A stretch of 64,000 nt of DNA from Perilla frutescens (Eukaryota > Streptophyta > Magnoliopsida > Lamiales > Lamiaceae): assembly GCA_026008535.1 (NCBI GenBank), contig BRKX01000001.1, positions 42,131,317-42,195,316 of the forward strand, read 5' to 3'. The translations under genes were made by a program, and so were the position numbers. Below, in pieces: positions 35,989 to 49,640 of this stretch (position 1 is the first letter of the stretch; each line of letters opens with the position of its first letter). The notes beneath the pieces were generated by a model. That model did not search any database and had not been told where the DNA came from. It saw only the letters and a program-made list of their open reading frames with translations.

Positions 35989-36163
35989 GGCTAATTTGTG
36001 TATTGCTGGTGTTGAGACACCTGTGAAGTCTTGCATGATAATGGTAAGAGCTTCTTTTCTTTCAAATAATGATTGCAGAAGATACAAAAGAAAGAGCCTA
36101 AGCAAATGCATGCTATTGGAACCCAATTTCTTGAAGCAACTGTTTTCAACTTTTGGTGAGTAA
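35987..36163 (+). CDS. Possible small gene, 58 codons, unknown function
   Basis: An ATG directly after the CT tract opens a 58-codon frame ending TAA. The product begins MANLCIAGVETPVK, is basic in the middle (CRRYKRKSLSK) and ends FLKQLFSTFGE. Composition is balanced, unlike the AT-rich chance frames around it. The end overlaps a good donor site (GGTGAGT at 36155-36161), so this could instead be a first exon, though I could not find a downstream exon. I do not recognise the family. It may equally be chance. Confidence 0.35.
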
Positions 36164-36872
36164 AATTGATTAATGGCTGATGACTCATGCCTAGACAATG
36201 AATTCCTTCAATCATTATATATGGCCATTTATTTAATTTTGGAAATAGAAACTAAGAAAAAGGTAGCAAAAGACACTAATCCCAGTTAATTTAATAATTT
36301 TCCTCCACCATAAACCCATAATGCCATTCCATTTCCTATATTAGTAAATAGTAACCTTCAAGATATATAGGGAAAAAAAGGAAATTTTCACTTGCAAGCA
36401 TCGTATATACTTAAAACATCCATATCTATTCACTCGTTTTCAAATTGAACTAATCCAGTATCTGTTAATGCACTCAAATACATGTCTAGCTCATCCCCAA
36501 ACCAAAACAATTAATTAATTGCCTGTTGTTTTTGGGTAGCTAGACTCCGCTCATATCAGTATGACGCGCCGTATATCAAGGTTAAGGGTAGTTTTGTCTT
36601 TTCGCCTTTTTCCCTTCCCTTGTTGTTCAATAGAAAGCTTGTCCAAGTCAAACCTTTGAACTTACCTTGTAAAACTAGACCTAATTAAGTTCAAAGAGTA
36701 CTAATTAACCAATATATACTACCTAGACTTTACCTCTAAAGCATCCATTTTCATAATCTTACATCTAAAGAAAATGGAAGAGGGCTCATTAAATGAAGGC
36801 TTCTCACCTCCATTATCAATGAGCAAAGAAAATAATAACAATAAAATATGAAAAAAAACAGAATAATGACAA
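36164..36872. other. Intergenic DNA, no gene seen
   Basis: No coding signal or repeat recognised. Ordinary AT-rich sequence. Confidence 0.4.
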
Positions 36873-37044
36873 AAACTTATATGAGATCGACCATCTTACT
36901 GATCTTGATCAAAATTCGTAAGGCAAGTCAACTCATATTCGATGATGCATTTGTAACTTTTTATTAATGTGTGATTGTGTTAGGTTAGGATATAAATCTT
37001 GACTCATCTTATGAATTTTGACACGTAAGACGGTCTCACACAAA
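36873..37044. mobile_element. Small inverted-repeat MITE
   Basis: The left end (ATATGAGATCGACCATCTTAC, first 20 bases similar) and the reverse complement of the right end (TTTTGTGTGAGACCGTCTTA, then CGTGTCAAAATTC) are imperfect inverted repeats about 55 bp long. The GTGAGACCGTCTTAC-type terminus is common in dicot genomes. No ORF. Confidence 0.5.
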
Positions 37045-39540
37045 ATGGACTCCCTTGAGAACAAAAATAAAGGCCAGCTCTTAAATGGGGTCATGCATGG
37101 AAACACTTAGAAAAATCTGGCAGCAATCAGCATCTGAGTCTCTGAGGATAATTATAAGTTAGTTAGAGGTCACTTCAAATTTCCAGAGAGACATTGATGT
37201 TAACATCCAAACATCACAAATGCATTGCTCTGAGAAGTTCCAATCTTTACAATTGCAATTATTTTTATATTTGCTAGATCTGCCAAGTCAGCAACAGCCA
37301 TATACACTTTATATGGGTGGGAATTTGGAAATTCAATTTTCAAAAATTCTTTTAATAATTTATAATATATAGTTTAATTTGTTATATATATGGCCCTAGT
37401 TATGGGCATGCTTGTCTTGTAGTTGGTGATCTTCTCCATGTCTCTTGATTTTTTGAACTTGAAGAATATAGAAACCTTACCAAAATGGTGAGTGCCATGA
37501 ATTATATGGACATGAAAATGCAAAATATTATTTCGATTTTGTGATTAATTAGTAGCCATCACTAGGATCTCCACATTCTAATAATTAAATTAAACATCTC
37601 ATGTAAGCAGATAATGATAGTTCTACCAATACATTCCATGCACCTAGCTACTACTAATTAGGTTAAGCAACTAATTTAGCCTAAAAAAGAAAATGTTTAT
37701 TTCAACATCTAATTCTCTGATAATACCCTCCTACTGCCAAAATCATTCAATATCCAATATTAGTCTTTGACATTAAATCAATGGACAAAGGTACAACTAA
37801 AAAAGTCCAACTCTTATGCAACGTAACACATCCACACTAGATGTTACACTTTCCAACTTCATCACCAAACTAGACAAGAACATGAAAAAATGCAACGCAT
37901 TTAGAACAAACAGCGAGGAAACACAACAACAACAACCACAACACGGAACTATTTCAAGAACACACACTAACGAGAAACCCTCTATTGAAACGACATCTTT
38001 GCACGTATCATTCCCAACACGAAACGCGCCTGGCTAGGTTCTACATTATTGAAAATGAAAAACAATAATTTGGGCTTGGGCATGAACATGATCAAAAGGA
38101 ACGGTATATAAATGTGATGGCTGAAAATGGATGTTTATCTTTATTATCCTTGGTGGGGTTGAGGCCAGTTCATGAGTTAGAAATTGAGAGAATGACTAAA
38201 CCAATAATATTGAGGTGTGAGCACATGCATGAGCAGTACTGTATAACCTTGAGAAACAAACACCTTTTTTTATCTTATTATGCAAAGAGAGGTCCATAAT
38301 TTGGCAATTTAATTGGCTTCTAACTCAGCCATCCAAGCCAGCTATATATTTTTATTTTTGTATTGGAAAATAATTAAATTGTTCTTAGGAGAGAGCAGCC
38401 TTTAATTTAATTTAAATACGATCACGACTTATAAACAGAGACAGCCGGGGCGGGGCGGGGCGGGCCCCTGCAGATAGGGCTATGGCTCAGGCTCCATTGA
38501 TCATTTGGACAAACAATTTTGAGTCTAGTAGGGTTAATTGTGGCTCTTGTGGTTGCTGGAATATTGAAGAATTTTAAATATTCAATTTTTTATTTTTGTT
38601 TGCTCCCTCTTTTGTCTTTGGCCATTTATAAATGACCCATATTTTGATTCTTCTGAAAGCAAACAGAAATTCAAATTACTGTTCTGCTTTGGTTCATGTC
38701 GTTGCCAGTTGGAATGTAGTGTACAAACCATCCAACTTCAATTGTTACTGATCCAACCCCACATTATTACCCTAGCAAGGCACAAACTGTTTCACTCTCT
38801 AGTTCTTACAACTGAATTTTTCTACTTTCTTAAATTGGGAGAGAGAGATTTGGGTACTCAACTCCTGTCACTTGCCTATATTAAAGTGATGAATTCATAT
38901 CGTTGAGGGACAAGCTTGTGGTATTTTCATATATATGAGATTTTCGATTCAATTATTTTTATAATTCGGTTTGAGATAGTTATTAAAAATTGTGTTTGAA
39001 CATGCCACGTTTAAACATTACGAATCACTGTTAGTTTTTATCTATTTTCTAAGCTAATGAATCACACATAATTACATTATGTTATATTTGATACAATTAA
39101 ATATAATTGAGCTATTACTATATTATTTTTTTTATACGAGTGGCTTGTCAAATAGGTATTCTTCAACAAATAGAGAACATTAATCTTTCCATCAAAGCTT
39201 TTATTGAGTAATAATGGAATATATTTTTAAACCTCCAGTTAGTCTGTGAGCGCTTGAGGATTACAAAACTATTGTTTTCTGCAATTTTATATTGTTTGTT
39301 AATGGTAAAATAGTGGTAAATAATGACACATATTCATATTAGCCAACATTAAAGATATATTCATACCACAAAATACTCGATGACCTTATTTGTACCTTGA
39401 GGTAAACAAAATGCGTTAATTATCTAACTATTTTCCATGCAGTTTTATATATATAGGACTAGAAATAGAATGCAAAGTTGATCAACTATGTTAGTCTATA
39501 CATGACAAAGCCATGATTTAAATAATGAAAATAATTTGAG
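37045..39540. other. Intergenic DNA between the small ORF and the acyltransferase gene
   Basis: No gene recognised. Frames at 37816-38037, 38114-38299 and 38709-38906 (plus) have no known domain and no supporting context. A G-quadruplex motif lies at 38447-38464. Confidence 0.4.
38447..38464 (+). other. G-quadruplex motif
   Basis: Four G-runs of 4, 4, 4 and 3 separated by single C residues, in an otherwise AT-rich region. It is followed by CCCC, so a GC hairpin is an alternative fold. Confidence 0.7.
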
Positions 39541-39679
39541 GCTCAGCATTTTCTTGCCAAGAGATGTTACAAATACAAAGAAACAATGAGATACAGAGGA
39601 ATAAAAAATTCTTCCCATCGACTAATTAAAATCTCACGCCAAGCTCTTATGGATGAGTCTGCAGATGCAATTCAAACTC

Positions 39680-42600
39680 TCATTCCTCTTTTCGGGCTTT
39701 CGATCGGGCTGGCCTCGCGGGCTTGATGATTTTGCCTAGCATGATCAAGACAATAGGAAGAACAGTGCCAATGTAGAAGACACTCCCATATGCAGTTAGC
39801 GTCTCGTGCAGACTTAGCACCTGTGTAACGTGCCACCCCGTAGTCACTTAGCTAGCAGTTACCGTTAATGTTATGAGCAACACGTATGGGAAAGGAGAAA
39901 AGAACTCACCATGAAACCAACGGCTGAATAGTTCAGCACCAGAAGCGTGTAGCTGAAGTTGAACACACTGAGCAGCTTCTTAAGTAGATCTGCTTGGCTG
40001 GCTTGCTGCCATCTGTAGAGAACTGCTCGTGTACAAAAAATGTTAGAAACGATGCCTTCAAGAAAATGCTTGGTCATCGGAAGTAATATTTAGCAGTTCA
40101 CAATTTTTTACCTCTTGAACCAGCAATCATCAAAGCTGACTGAACAAAGAATATGATATAGCCCGGATACAATCCCTGTGACGATGAAATTACTTTACAT
40201 TAGTATTAACATCGCTAATCTCAGTTCAACCACTTATACAAATCCGTCAATGAAGTTTCATGGATAAAGTCATCAATGCTTTTGCATCTCAAATAGTCGA
40301 ATTTCACTATTATTTAATTGGAATGAATATGAACATAGGAAAAGCATTGATTACAGATCAGCCTGCTTGAAGCCCATCTAGCCTAGATTTATTTAAAGTT
40401 GAACAAGAGAGAATCTATCAGTTTCTTTAATAAACACTAAACTATATATCACTCCAAGATTTCAACATAACTTTCTCAAGAGATGGCGAAGATGTAAACT
40501 ATGAAAGAAGTTCACCCACATAGGAAGACTGCAGCTACACTCAAATGAAGAGTGGCTACATTACTTAAATAATAATCTTAAGCATTGCGCACCAAGTTTG
40601 GCATTTCACCACACCAGTTTGGGAGGGAGCAATGTTTTGGAGTTAATTGATACAGAAATTTTTTATTCCTGATCAGTTTCTTTTGCCTAAACCCTTTGGG
40701 CCATGAGATATATATATTATAGTGTGTAAATATCCGTATACGACATTTTGTAACAATTTGTTTGTAAAAATTGCATCTATTTTTATATTTATAAGAGAAT
40801 TGGACGGCAGGTTTGTTTTAAATAAATACTTTTCACATCCGTATACGGCATCATATGATCATCAACATGTAGAAGGTGCGTACCCACAAGATCCTAGAAA
40901 CCTACCTTAAGAATCCTTTACCAACCAAAGCCATAGAATTCATCGTAAACTTACTTCCCATATTTATTATATGTTAAATCAGATAGAGAAACAAAATCAT
41001 ACTTCCATAGTGGAACTTATTTGCTGATGACTTTTACTGAAGTGGACATACAGGTTATTATAAAAATGGTAAAGAAACACACAGCACAGAACAAGGTTAG
41101 AATTTATACTTACATGCCATACTGCACTCACAGTTTGAGTAGCCAGCAACTGAAAGAATCCCGGTTTCTTACCTTTCTGAATCAGCCTCTCATAAACATC
41201 TAAACAAAACAACAATAATCAGATTCGTATAAAATTTAATTTTTTATGATTAACACAATGCAAAGCTATAGCTTAGTATGGGCAACAGGCCCAACGAATC
41301 ATTAAACACCCCCAACGACCACAATCCTGCAAACTGCTTTGCAAGTTTTTAACATTTACTTGTAATCATAAACAACCAAAACATCAACAAACTAGAAGGC
41401 TTAAGTTGAATATATGTCAAGTGTTGCATTGCATTTTCTAGAAACCAAGAAAAGGTGTCAGCAACTGAAGTTAGACTTCCAGGCAGTGACAACCAATACC
41501 ATTGAGGCAGAATATGGTATTTGGACAGCAGTGAAGGCTTTAAAGCAAAAGGAACATACTTGGTCCATTTTTTTTAACAGAGACAAGATTATTTCTCTAA
41601 CTTAGTTTCAGGCATTTTCAGGAACAAGATTGTGTGCCAGGCTCTACTAACAATTTCCTAGCGCCTCAGGCTCAAGGTCTAGTTCAAGCCATGGTGAAAA
41701 TACACACTTGGGTAGCAAAAGATTACAAGATTTTGGCACCACCTTTTGTATCAAACACCACCTTAAGCACAATAAAAGATGACACTTCCATATCTTCCAT
41801 TAAATTCACTCCTATCAGGTCATCTAACATCTCTCATGGAGGCACGAGGGATGACCATTGATAATGAACAGGAGTTTTATCCACCCAATGTCACTTGTTC
41901 ATATTTTAGATAAGATTTATTTGTCAACGTATCTTGATTATAACAATCACAGAGCCCAAATTAGGAAATAACAATTGTTTTGACCATTGAAGATGGACCA
42001 AGACAATCTGTAAAGGAGCTATAACAATGAAATACATATATTTCTATTCTTAATATACCAGTGATATGAAATGCAACCAATTTTCATCAACGGGCTTATA
42101 AAAGTAGTTGATTCTTTCAACCAGCAGATATGCACTTTTTGAAGGAAACTGATCTTACAGTGCCTAAGCCAGGTGCTGACTTGAATATTCCACACAAGTG
42201 GTATCTGCACTGCACTCTTAGCCAACTCAACACCTAATATGTCAACATTTTTTGCACGGTCCCATTTGGGTTTGGGTGGATTTGAATCTGTCCAGCCACT
42301 GAATCCCAGGCCGGAAATAATAGTAGAAGCTTCTGAAATGGACCAGATAAAATAATATTTCCAACGAGCAGTGAATCCTGACATGTACTGGTAACTTAAC
42401 CGCTTCCAGAACCCATATTCTTGGTACAATGGTTCTGTGAATCGAGAGAGTGGGAAATGTGGTACAAGATACAGATACAAGCCCATGCAGATAGCAGATT
42501 GTAGAAGAGCCCTGAAAGTTGCAAAATAGGGAGAGGGAGACAATCCCTTGTCCGAAGGTTGCCAAATCTGTCAAAGTTAATAGTGGAACTTTATTAATAG

Positions 42601-44706
42601 AAGTTTGTACCAGTGTACGAGACAGGCAGAAATTTGACATACTAACAGAAATGCAATACCCCTTTCCTCTCTGTCCATTCAAGATAATCTTTCATTTCAT
42701 ACACAGGACCAGCAAAGTGACTTCCACAGCAGAGACAGTAACCAAAGTACTCGACTAATGATGGCAGCTTGAGCAACCGGTTTTTCCTTTGTGCTTCACG
42801 CAGATCCTCCTCTTTTAGCATTCCATCATTGTAGTTTATGACACATGATATTATTTTCAGTGTTATCACCATCAGAGCACCTGCAGATTGTGAACCCCAA
42901 GAACATGAACTAAAATCCTCAACAAAATGGCAGAATTTTTATCCACTTGAATAGCATCAGTATGCACTTCTGTGTCATGAAAAATAACTAAATAGGAATA
43001 AAAGTAAAATCAAAATTACAATTAGAAAAATGCATTTATCCCTATAATAAATCATATGCAGCCATAAGTCCATCATTGGAGGCAGGAATTATATAGCCTA
43101 CTGTAGCTGCTGGAGTTGGATAGATGAAAGAAGCCAAAGAAATAAAGAAAGTTGAACGGGAAGCAATCTATAAATGTACATTAGTTGACGAATGCAAAAC
43201 ACATGGTCATATTAATGGATTCTGTAGCTGTCTGTTCGAGAAAAGTTCTTCCCATACCATACACAGAGTTCCACTATGCAGGTTAACACCATTAATGGAC
43301 AAAGATTAACCTCTACAACAAGCAGAGGTAGAAAGTCTAAAAATTCAGCAACAAATAGCTGATCCAGTGCTGACCTGTAGCATCGATACCTCCTTCCTTC
43401 CACGCATCACCACTCATGTAGTATACATGGCTACACACGTATGCCAATAGTCAATTCAGAATAAAGGAATAATTTAGTATTGAGCAACAGGGATCAGATA
43501 TGATCTTTTAATTGGAACTGATGTACGAACATACCTAACCCCATCCAAACATTCTAAATCCAAATTTTATAACCCTAAAAAGTGAGATAATTAACAAACG
43601 TATATTACTAGTCGGGGTTTGAAAATGACACCCACCAAGCATAAGATAACTAAAAAACTAAATCTTGGTAAAATGTAAAAAGTCTGATTTACACCTATCA
43701 CACCAAATCAAGTAATATCCATGGGAAATGCATAAATTAGGCTGCATCTGATCATCTACAGTTAAGTTTCTTACACAGAGAAAATATAAAATAAAGCCTA
43801 AGCACCAACACAAGTGCAACTGTTTATTCCTTAAGCTCAACTCAAGGCCATGTTCAGTTTCATTTTCACTTTTAAATTTGATTCTTCCATAATAAAACCA
43901 TAACTCTATACGTAATCTTATGAACATAGGAATTCGTTTAGGCTGTAACTGCAAGTCAACTGTAAGATGAGTACTTCATAAGCAAATCCCGAATTGGTCT
44001 TGAGTGCACTTGAGTTGATCAGGATGTTTTGAAAGATTTTGAGAGAAGAGAAGATTGATGAGAACTGCAATTTAGATGAAATAAAAATTTTATGTGTGCC
44101 CCTCATCAAATTTCGAATCTTTGTTTGGCTTCAATTACTAGTTTACTACAGAAGAACACGGAAAACGCGGATATATATGGCAGTGTCGCTTCCATAATTA
44201 AAAAAAAAAAATGCATTCAACCATATTTCCTTCCCTTGTAATCCGAAAACCATACAACTAGCATATAATTGCACCAGCCAACAAAAAACCTTCATCCAAT
44301 AACTAAACCCAGAAACAACATGCTTGATGCAAAAGCAACGTGGAGATCAAAACAAAAAAACAACGAATAATTAGAGACAACCAAAAGGCAAAACATACCA
44401 TCCGATGAGGTATCCAAACGCCAGAAAAAAAGTAATAATCCCACAGTACTTTCGGCAAAGCACCATCGACGCGTAACCTGAGAGCATCGGCACGATGAAA
44501 TGCAGATTTGAAGAGAATCCGAAGGAGAGGTAGGACAGAATAGCCCCGGTGGCGGCGGCGTAGAAATGGCGGGCGGTCGGACCGCCGGGAACGAATCGGT
44601 GGAGGAAGCTGACTGGAATTGTGACGACGAAGCAGAGCAGGAAGCGGAGAACGGGGACCGAGACTCCGATCGCCGACGCCATGGAATCCATCTCCGGCAG
44701 CTCCAT
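39680..44706 (-). CDS. LPCAT1: Lysophospholipid acyltransferase (LPCAT-type MBOAT)
   Basis: Re-acylates lysophosphatidylcholine and related lysolipids with acyl-CoA at the endoplasmic reticulum (Lands cycle), feeding acyl editing of phosphatidylcholine and seed-oil synthesis. Eight coding exons on the minus strand: 44706-44399, 43430-43375, 42880-42660, 42567-42159, 41199-41114, 40175-40112, 40022-39910, 39820-39680. All introns are GT-AG; lengths sum to 1398 bp, 465 aa plus TGA, the size usual for plant LPCATs. Start chosen at MELPEMDSMA because family members begin there; an in-frame ATG 93 bp upstream (44797-44799) is less likely. Conserved MBOAT residues are present: N322 in VWNIQVSTWLRH and H360 in AVWHGLYPGY. 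GHFAGP-like CGSHFAGPVYEM and GFSGWTD match the family. Many hydrophobic segments, and a basic C-terminus ending KARKEE that fits ER retention. No break was found. It stands alone, flanked by repeats. Confidence 0.94.
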
Positions 44707-44861
44707 ATCAGAGGCGGCGCCGCGGTCAATGTCAAGAGTGTCTGTGGTAACTGCCGATTTGTTTAGTGGGACGAATGGTTGATCCAATGGCGATTTCAAC
44801 GAGGTGATTGTATCGTACGAGACAAATTCTCATTTTAAATTTTGCTGCTTCTAGAGAGAGA

Positions 44862-44873
44862 TTTTATATATAG
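44862..44873 (-). promoter_or_regulatory. Probable TATA box of the acyltransferase gene
   Basis: On the minus strand TATATATAAAAT lies about 160 bp before the chosen ATG, within GA/CT-rich sequence. A start about 30 bp downstream would give a 5' UTR near 130 nt. The GA-rich stretch 44851-44887 would be pyrimidine-rich in sense, as often seen in plant 5' regions. Confidence 0.45.
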
Positions 44874-45338
44874 AGAGAGAGAGAGACGAGAGCCTCAGAG
44901 GGATGGGAGGGACCATTTGGGTATTTATTAGGATTAATAATCGATTATTAATATGCAAATTAGTAGAGATAAAGACAATCGTAGTTATATTAGATGATAG
45001 ATATCTAGTTAGTTAATAAGATGTGTGTGTGTGTGTGTGTTAAAATTTTTAAAATTAACAATCTAATTATAGTTTTGCAAATTAAATGGAATTTTGAGTA
45101 ATTTTGTTATGTTGATCACAATTAACTAAAGTGGACAAATGAATTATGAAACCAAGCAAAGTAAATAAAATTACATACTTTCACATTTTTATGTTTAATT
45201 TTGGGATAATCACAGCCATTGCTTAATGAACACGGCACCCTTAAACTAATTTTCATCTTAATTAGATCTTTCAAATTTTGAAATTGTTTCAGTTTGTTAA
45301 AACACATATTAACACTCATTTTTCTCACATATTTTCAT

Positions 45339-45420
45339 CCATTCATATGCTAAAATATTTTGTACGTATATACAACTAATCCATTCATATGCTAAAATAT
45401 TTTGTACGTATATACAACTA
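45339..45420. repeat. 42-bp tandem duplication
   Basis: The block beginning CCATTCATATGCTAAAATAT occurs twice in direct succession (45339 and 45381) with no visible mismatch over 40 bp. Confidence 0.9.
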
Positions 45421-45772
45421 AAATAAATTTAAAAAATACAAAATATAAAGTGTGGACATCTCCAAAATGGAGTTTGATTCATCACTCAAACTCATACAAT
45501 CATTATCCACCATGGCAATGGCAATGAATAGGGTACTTCAATACTCATTTATATATCCGTATTTTAAAAAAATTATATGTGCATGTCCCCATACTTATAT
45601 GGGTAGCAACTCTTATATTCGTCCTTACACTCTTTAGGTACTTAAGTATTAATATCGTACCTATTACTCATATTTTAATTAAATAGTATTTCTCATATGC
45701 GATACACGAGAAACATTTTATGATATTTAATGAATTTTAAACTATAATTATAAGTTCAAATAAAAAATCCAC

Positions 45773-45809
<37 letters not shown>

Positions 45810-46340
45810 GTGCATATTTTAAATACATGAATAATATATTGAATACGAAAATATAAATACAAAATTAGTAATATCTAACTTTTCTAACAAAGTTAATGAT
45901 ATTTTTTCTCTAATTATTCAAATATACTTATATAGTTATATTAGTATTTTTGTGCTGTATGCTTTTAAATATATATATATATATGTGTATACATTTTATG
46001 TAATATTTTTTTATTATAAGCATGTATTTATCATGTTTGCAAAATAGGAATAAATAACATAACTTAGAATTTAATATTTAATGTACTCTAAATTTTACTC
46101 GTATTCATTTATCATTTTATTTGTGAATAAATATTTTTTCAAATAATAATAGAGGTCATATTTTCTTTAACAAATACAAACATATAAATTTATCTGGCGT
46201 AAACTATATATTTAATATTTAAATTGAGTAATTATTATTTGTAGTAAATAATTAAAAAATAAGATTAAAAAAATATTGATTAAAATTAAATCATAGTTCG
46301 ATAAAAATATAATATAAAGATCATTCAGAAATACAACATT

Positions 46341-46384
46341 ACATCAAAAGTGAAAAACATAGACATCAAAAGTGAAAAACATAG
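46341..46384. repeat. 22-bp tandem duplication
   Basis: ACATCAAAAGTGAAAAACAT plus AG occurs twice in direct succession, without mismatch. Confidence 0.9.
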
Positions 46385-46570
46385 CAATGCTATGATATCT
46401 TCCAAAAAATTCATATTATAATACAATTAAACACCAACAATATCATAATAATAATAATAATAATAAATATTATTATTATTAAATATATAATAATATATTC
46501 ATGAGTATGGGGTGGATTGGGTAGTAAGGCACCCATAACCGCACTTATCCCAATCAAAATTTGTGGATAA

Positions 46571-48358
46571 TGTAACACCCTGAAAAAAAAAATATAGTAT
46601 TTAAATTTATAGTAAGAAAAGTTTCGACCTTAGTTGAGCATCTAAGTTAATACCTTATAGAGTTAATTGAGGATTCTAAGTTTGAATCTCAATTTTGTAG
46701 GTTGAGCCGAACGGGAAGCATAGTAGCTGAAGTTACATAAACCGTGCAGAGGAACATGTTCTTAATCATGTACATGAACATTATGAAGAACATGTAAGGT
46801 CAGAATGCTAAATAAAAAGCAAGTAAATGGCACGAGGTTGGTAACCCTATTCGATCAACTGATCTATGTCAGGGGGACTTCATAAGTCCGTGAGAAACAA
46901 TCCACTACCCCGTTGTAAGGTTACAAAGGCTATTACGCGATGACCTCCCGTCACTCAACTCATTTCTTACACTCTACAACCTCTTTCGATGGACTGAATT
47001 GTGAGATCCCCTCACAATCTAGACTCCCTCTAGTTCCCATAGGAAATCTCTTCTGAGACTCCTCTACGTATGTATGAAAGAATTTCAAACACAGACTAGA
47101 CACATAATGATCACAAAGATCAAACATAGTCTACCTGTATACTATATGCTTCAAACTTGAAGTCTTTTTGGACTTTCTAGCTCTTGTGTATATGTAAAAC
47201 CTCTCTTATCTAACTAGTCTGATTCCCAGGCTATTTATAAACACAAGACATAATCTAAACAAGGTAATCAGAGAACCCTATTTTGAATCAAACTCTAAAA
47301 GGAAACTGTTAGAATTTGTTGCTTGAAAAGTTGTGAATTTCGGATGTAAACAACAAAGTTGTATGTAATGTCGAAGCTAATGTTTTCCACTATGCCTTCA
47401 ACATGCAGTAGAAGAATAAATAATACTTTGCACAAAATGTGTTTTAAATCACACTCTTTACAGTGTGTGATTGCCTCAAGGCGAAATTCACTAACATAAG
47501 TTAAATACAAAAAACAATACAAATGTTGTCTCGATTCACTTCCTTGACAATATTGCATACAACATACAAGAGATCTATCCTAACTTCACTCACTTGAACA
47601 ATCTCTCAAACAAACACTATCTAAACATATAGATAAAAACAACACGTCAATCTAAATCCTAAGACTCTCAGATTTGACTATCTAACCTACACACACAACT
47701 GAAACTATACTTCAATTGATTGGGACGCTAGACAGATGTCGGGGAGGATGTCTTGGATCTTCAAGATGACACTAGATGCAAGATTCAGAGCTTCTCACAA
47801 ACCATGGTGATAATCTGCTTGCACAAATGATTTCAAGGTCTCTAAGGAGATCTTAAACACTTCCTCCAACTTGCTCCAGCAATTGCTCCATGATCAAAAG
47901 AGGTGTGGCCTTGAATCAACCACATTCCACTTCCCATTGATGTATTGGACTTGAGATAACCGCCTTCTACATTGCGATTCACACGTTCTTCAACATCGTG
48001 TAATGGTGGCAGTTACTCAAGTGACCCACGTTCACCTGTAACGGTTAGTGTTCAAGAAGTAATGGGAACATCACGTCCCTATAAATCCGGAATAGATTTT
48101 GACCAATTTAAAATCAAATAATATCCACGATTATTTCATAATAAAATCAACAATAAATTCCTAAATACGTGGAAAATAAAATGTGACATAAATCACAAAA
48201 TAATCAGATTAATTTAAAATAAATTAATCCTAAATAATCGAAAAGGATAAGGTTAGCTTCCAGAGAGTTATACTCGATGTCATGAGAATGACGGAACACA
48301 TCCGATACAACATTGATTTCGATGCTATCAAACAAAGTGATAACATGTACACCAACAT
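46571..48358. other. Retroelement-like debris, unassigned
   Basis: No ORF of note. The left edge TGTAACACCC resembles LTR termini. The piece 47307-48345 has TGTTA...TAACA ends, but the flanking bases (GAAAC and TGTAC) do not form a target duplication. Composition and words resemble plant copia LTRs, without enough to name a family. Confidence 0.3.
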
Positions 48359-49617
48359 TGTAACTTCTCAAAATCACTTTTAATAGAAAAAGGAATAATA
48401 TCCATGTTTTTCATTAATAAAATATTTTACTTGAAATACAGCGGAAGTTTTAAATCATAAATTAACATTTACTACATAAAATAAAGTTAAAACTAAAAAT
48501 AATTCATCTTTAAACATGCTTGACCACTTCACTACTATCATCTTGCCCGCTACACATCACCCAGGACAATACCTGAAAAGATAAGTAGTTTTTGGGGTGA
48601 GTACTATTGACTCAGTGAGGAGTATCCGATTATCCAAGCTATATATAAAACAGAATAATATACGAATAGTAAATTATGTTCAGTCCGTAGACCAAAGCAT
48701 ATAGCCCGAAGGCTCTACGTGATAGCCCAAAGGCCCTTACTATGTTGTGACATCACATACATTCAGTAAAATATATAAAGAAGATAACAGTGACAAATTC
48801 AACCTAAAACCCCACAGTAACATAAGTCTCTATTACTTTCTCATCCTCGTGAAACTGCAACACAACAACCACGACCACCGCCTTCTTCATTGAACTGTAT
48901 CGTCACCGCTGCCGAGCAACATTCATGCGATTATTACTGCCTTGATCCAACACCACTGCTAAACCCAACACTCATATCTTTACCTGATCCCCATGATTAT
49001 GCTATGAAACGCAATGCACATGTGAAATAATAAATCTAAAAGAATTTTATACATTCGAGACCTTGGACTTTGAAGAAGAAGAAAAAATACAACTGTTGCC
49101 TTTTCCTTGCTATTTTTTGGGTGGGAAAATAGAGGAATAAAACTCTCTATTTATAATAGTAGATTACGGTTAGGGCTAGATTTCATAGCTATCAAGAAAA
49201 AAACTAACTTGATAAGATCAAATGATAAGTCTTGAAGATCTCGAGATATACCAAAATTTGTTGCCAATCTATTTCATAGAGAAGAAGGAAAGAAAGTTTG
49301 GGCTTCGTCACATTGGGCTTTAAAGAGTTGGGCTCCGAAATATTCAAAGGGGCTAGAAATAAAACATTGCTATAGAAAATAAAATGTAATACGATAGACT
49401 CTTTAATTAAAAAAAAATCTACATGCATGCTCATGACATGAAATAATCATATTCTAATTAAAATAAATTCATGCTTAGTTATTTATTAAACTTACTTAGG
49501 TGCAACTTAGACTTAAGCAATTAATATCATACATAGAAAATAAAACAAATAAAAAATATTTTTAGAAAAGAAAAATATAGAGATGTTAAATAATAGAAAG
49601 AAAACTGGGTCGTTACA
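48359..49617 (-). repeat. 3' LTR of a Ty3/gypsy element, 1259 bp
   Basis: Read on the minus strand it begins TGTAACGACCCAGTTTTC and ends GAGAAGTTACA. The TGTAACGmCC start directly after a purine tract is typical of chromovirus-type LTRs. No target duplication pairs the two outer sides (AACAT versus TCCTT), which fits a 3' LTR whose left partner is gone rather than a solo LTR. Confidence 0.6.
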
Positions 49618-49640
49618 TCCTTCCCTACTAAAAAAATTCC
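49618..49640 (-). other. Polypurine tract of the minus-strand gypsy element
   Basis: On the minus strand GGAATTTTTTTAGTAGGGAA, then GGA runs directly into the LTR start. This T-rich then purine-rich block is the usual plus-strand primer region in these elements. Confidence 0.6.

Larger units (their letters stand above)
44900..46570. other. AT-rich intergenic DNA with simple repeats
   Basis: No gene seen. Contains (TG)n at 45021-45040, (TA)n at 45776-45806 and 45969-45982, an (AAT)n run near 46446-46465, a 42-bp tandem duplication (45339-45420) and a 22-bp tandem duplication (46341-46384). Confidence 0.5.

Noticed and set aside
35896..36198. Minus-strand frame of 100 codons with an Arg-Glu run
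   Set aside because: The run is the translated (CT)n microsatellite; the rest is antisense to the small plus-strand ORF.
41414..41861. Plus-strand frames inside an acyltransferase intron
   Set aside because: A TIEAEY word recalls copia RNase H, but no other motif agrees; the region is intron 4 of the minus-strand gene.
44371..44799. Acyltransferase start at the upstream in-frame ATG (44799)
   Set aside because: Plant homologues begin at the MELPEM-type Met; the extra 31 residues have no conserved features. It remains possible.
47307..48345. Solo LTR with TGTTA...TAACA ends
   Set aside because: Flanking five bases (GAAAC and TGTAC) do not match, and no primer site or purine tract is next to it.
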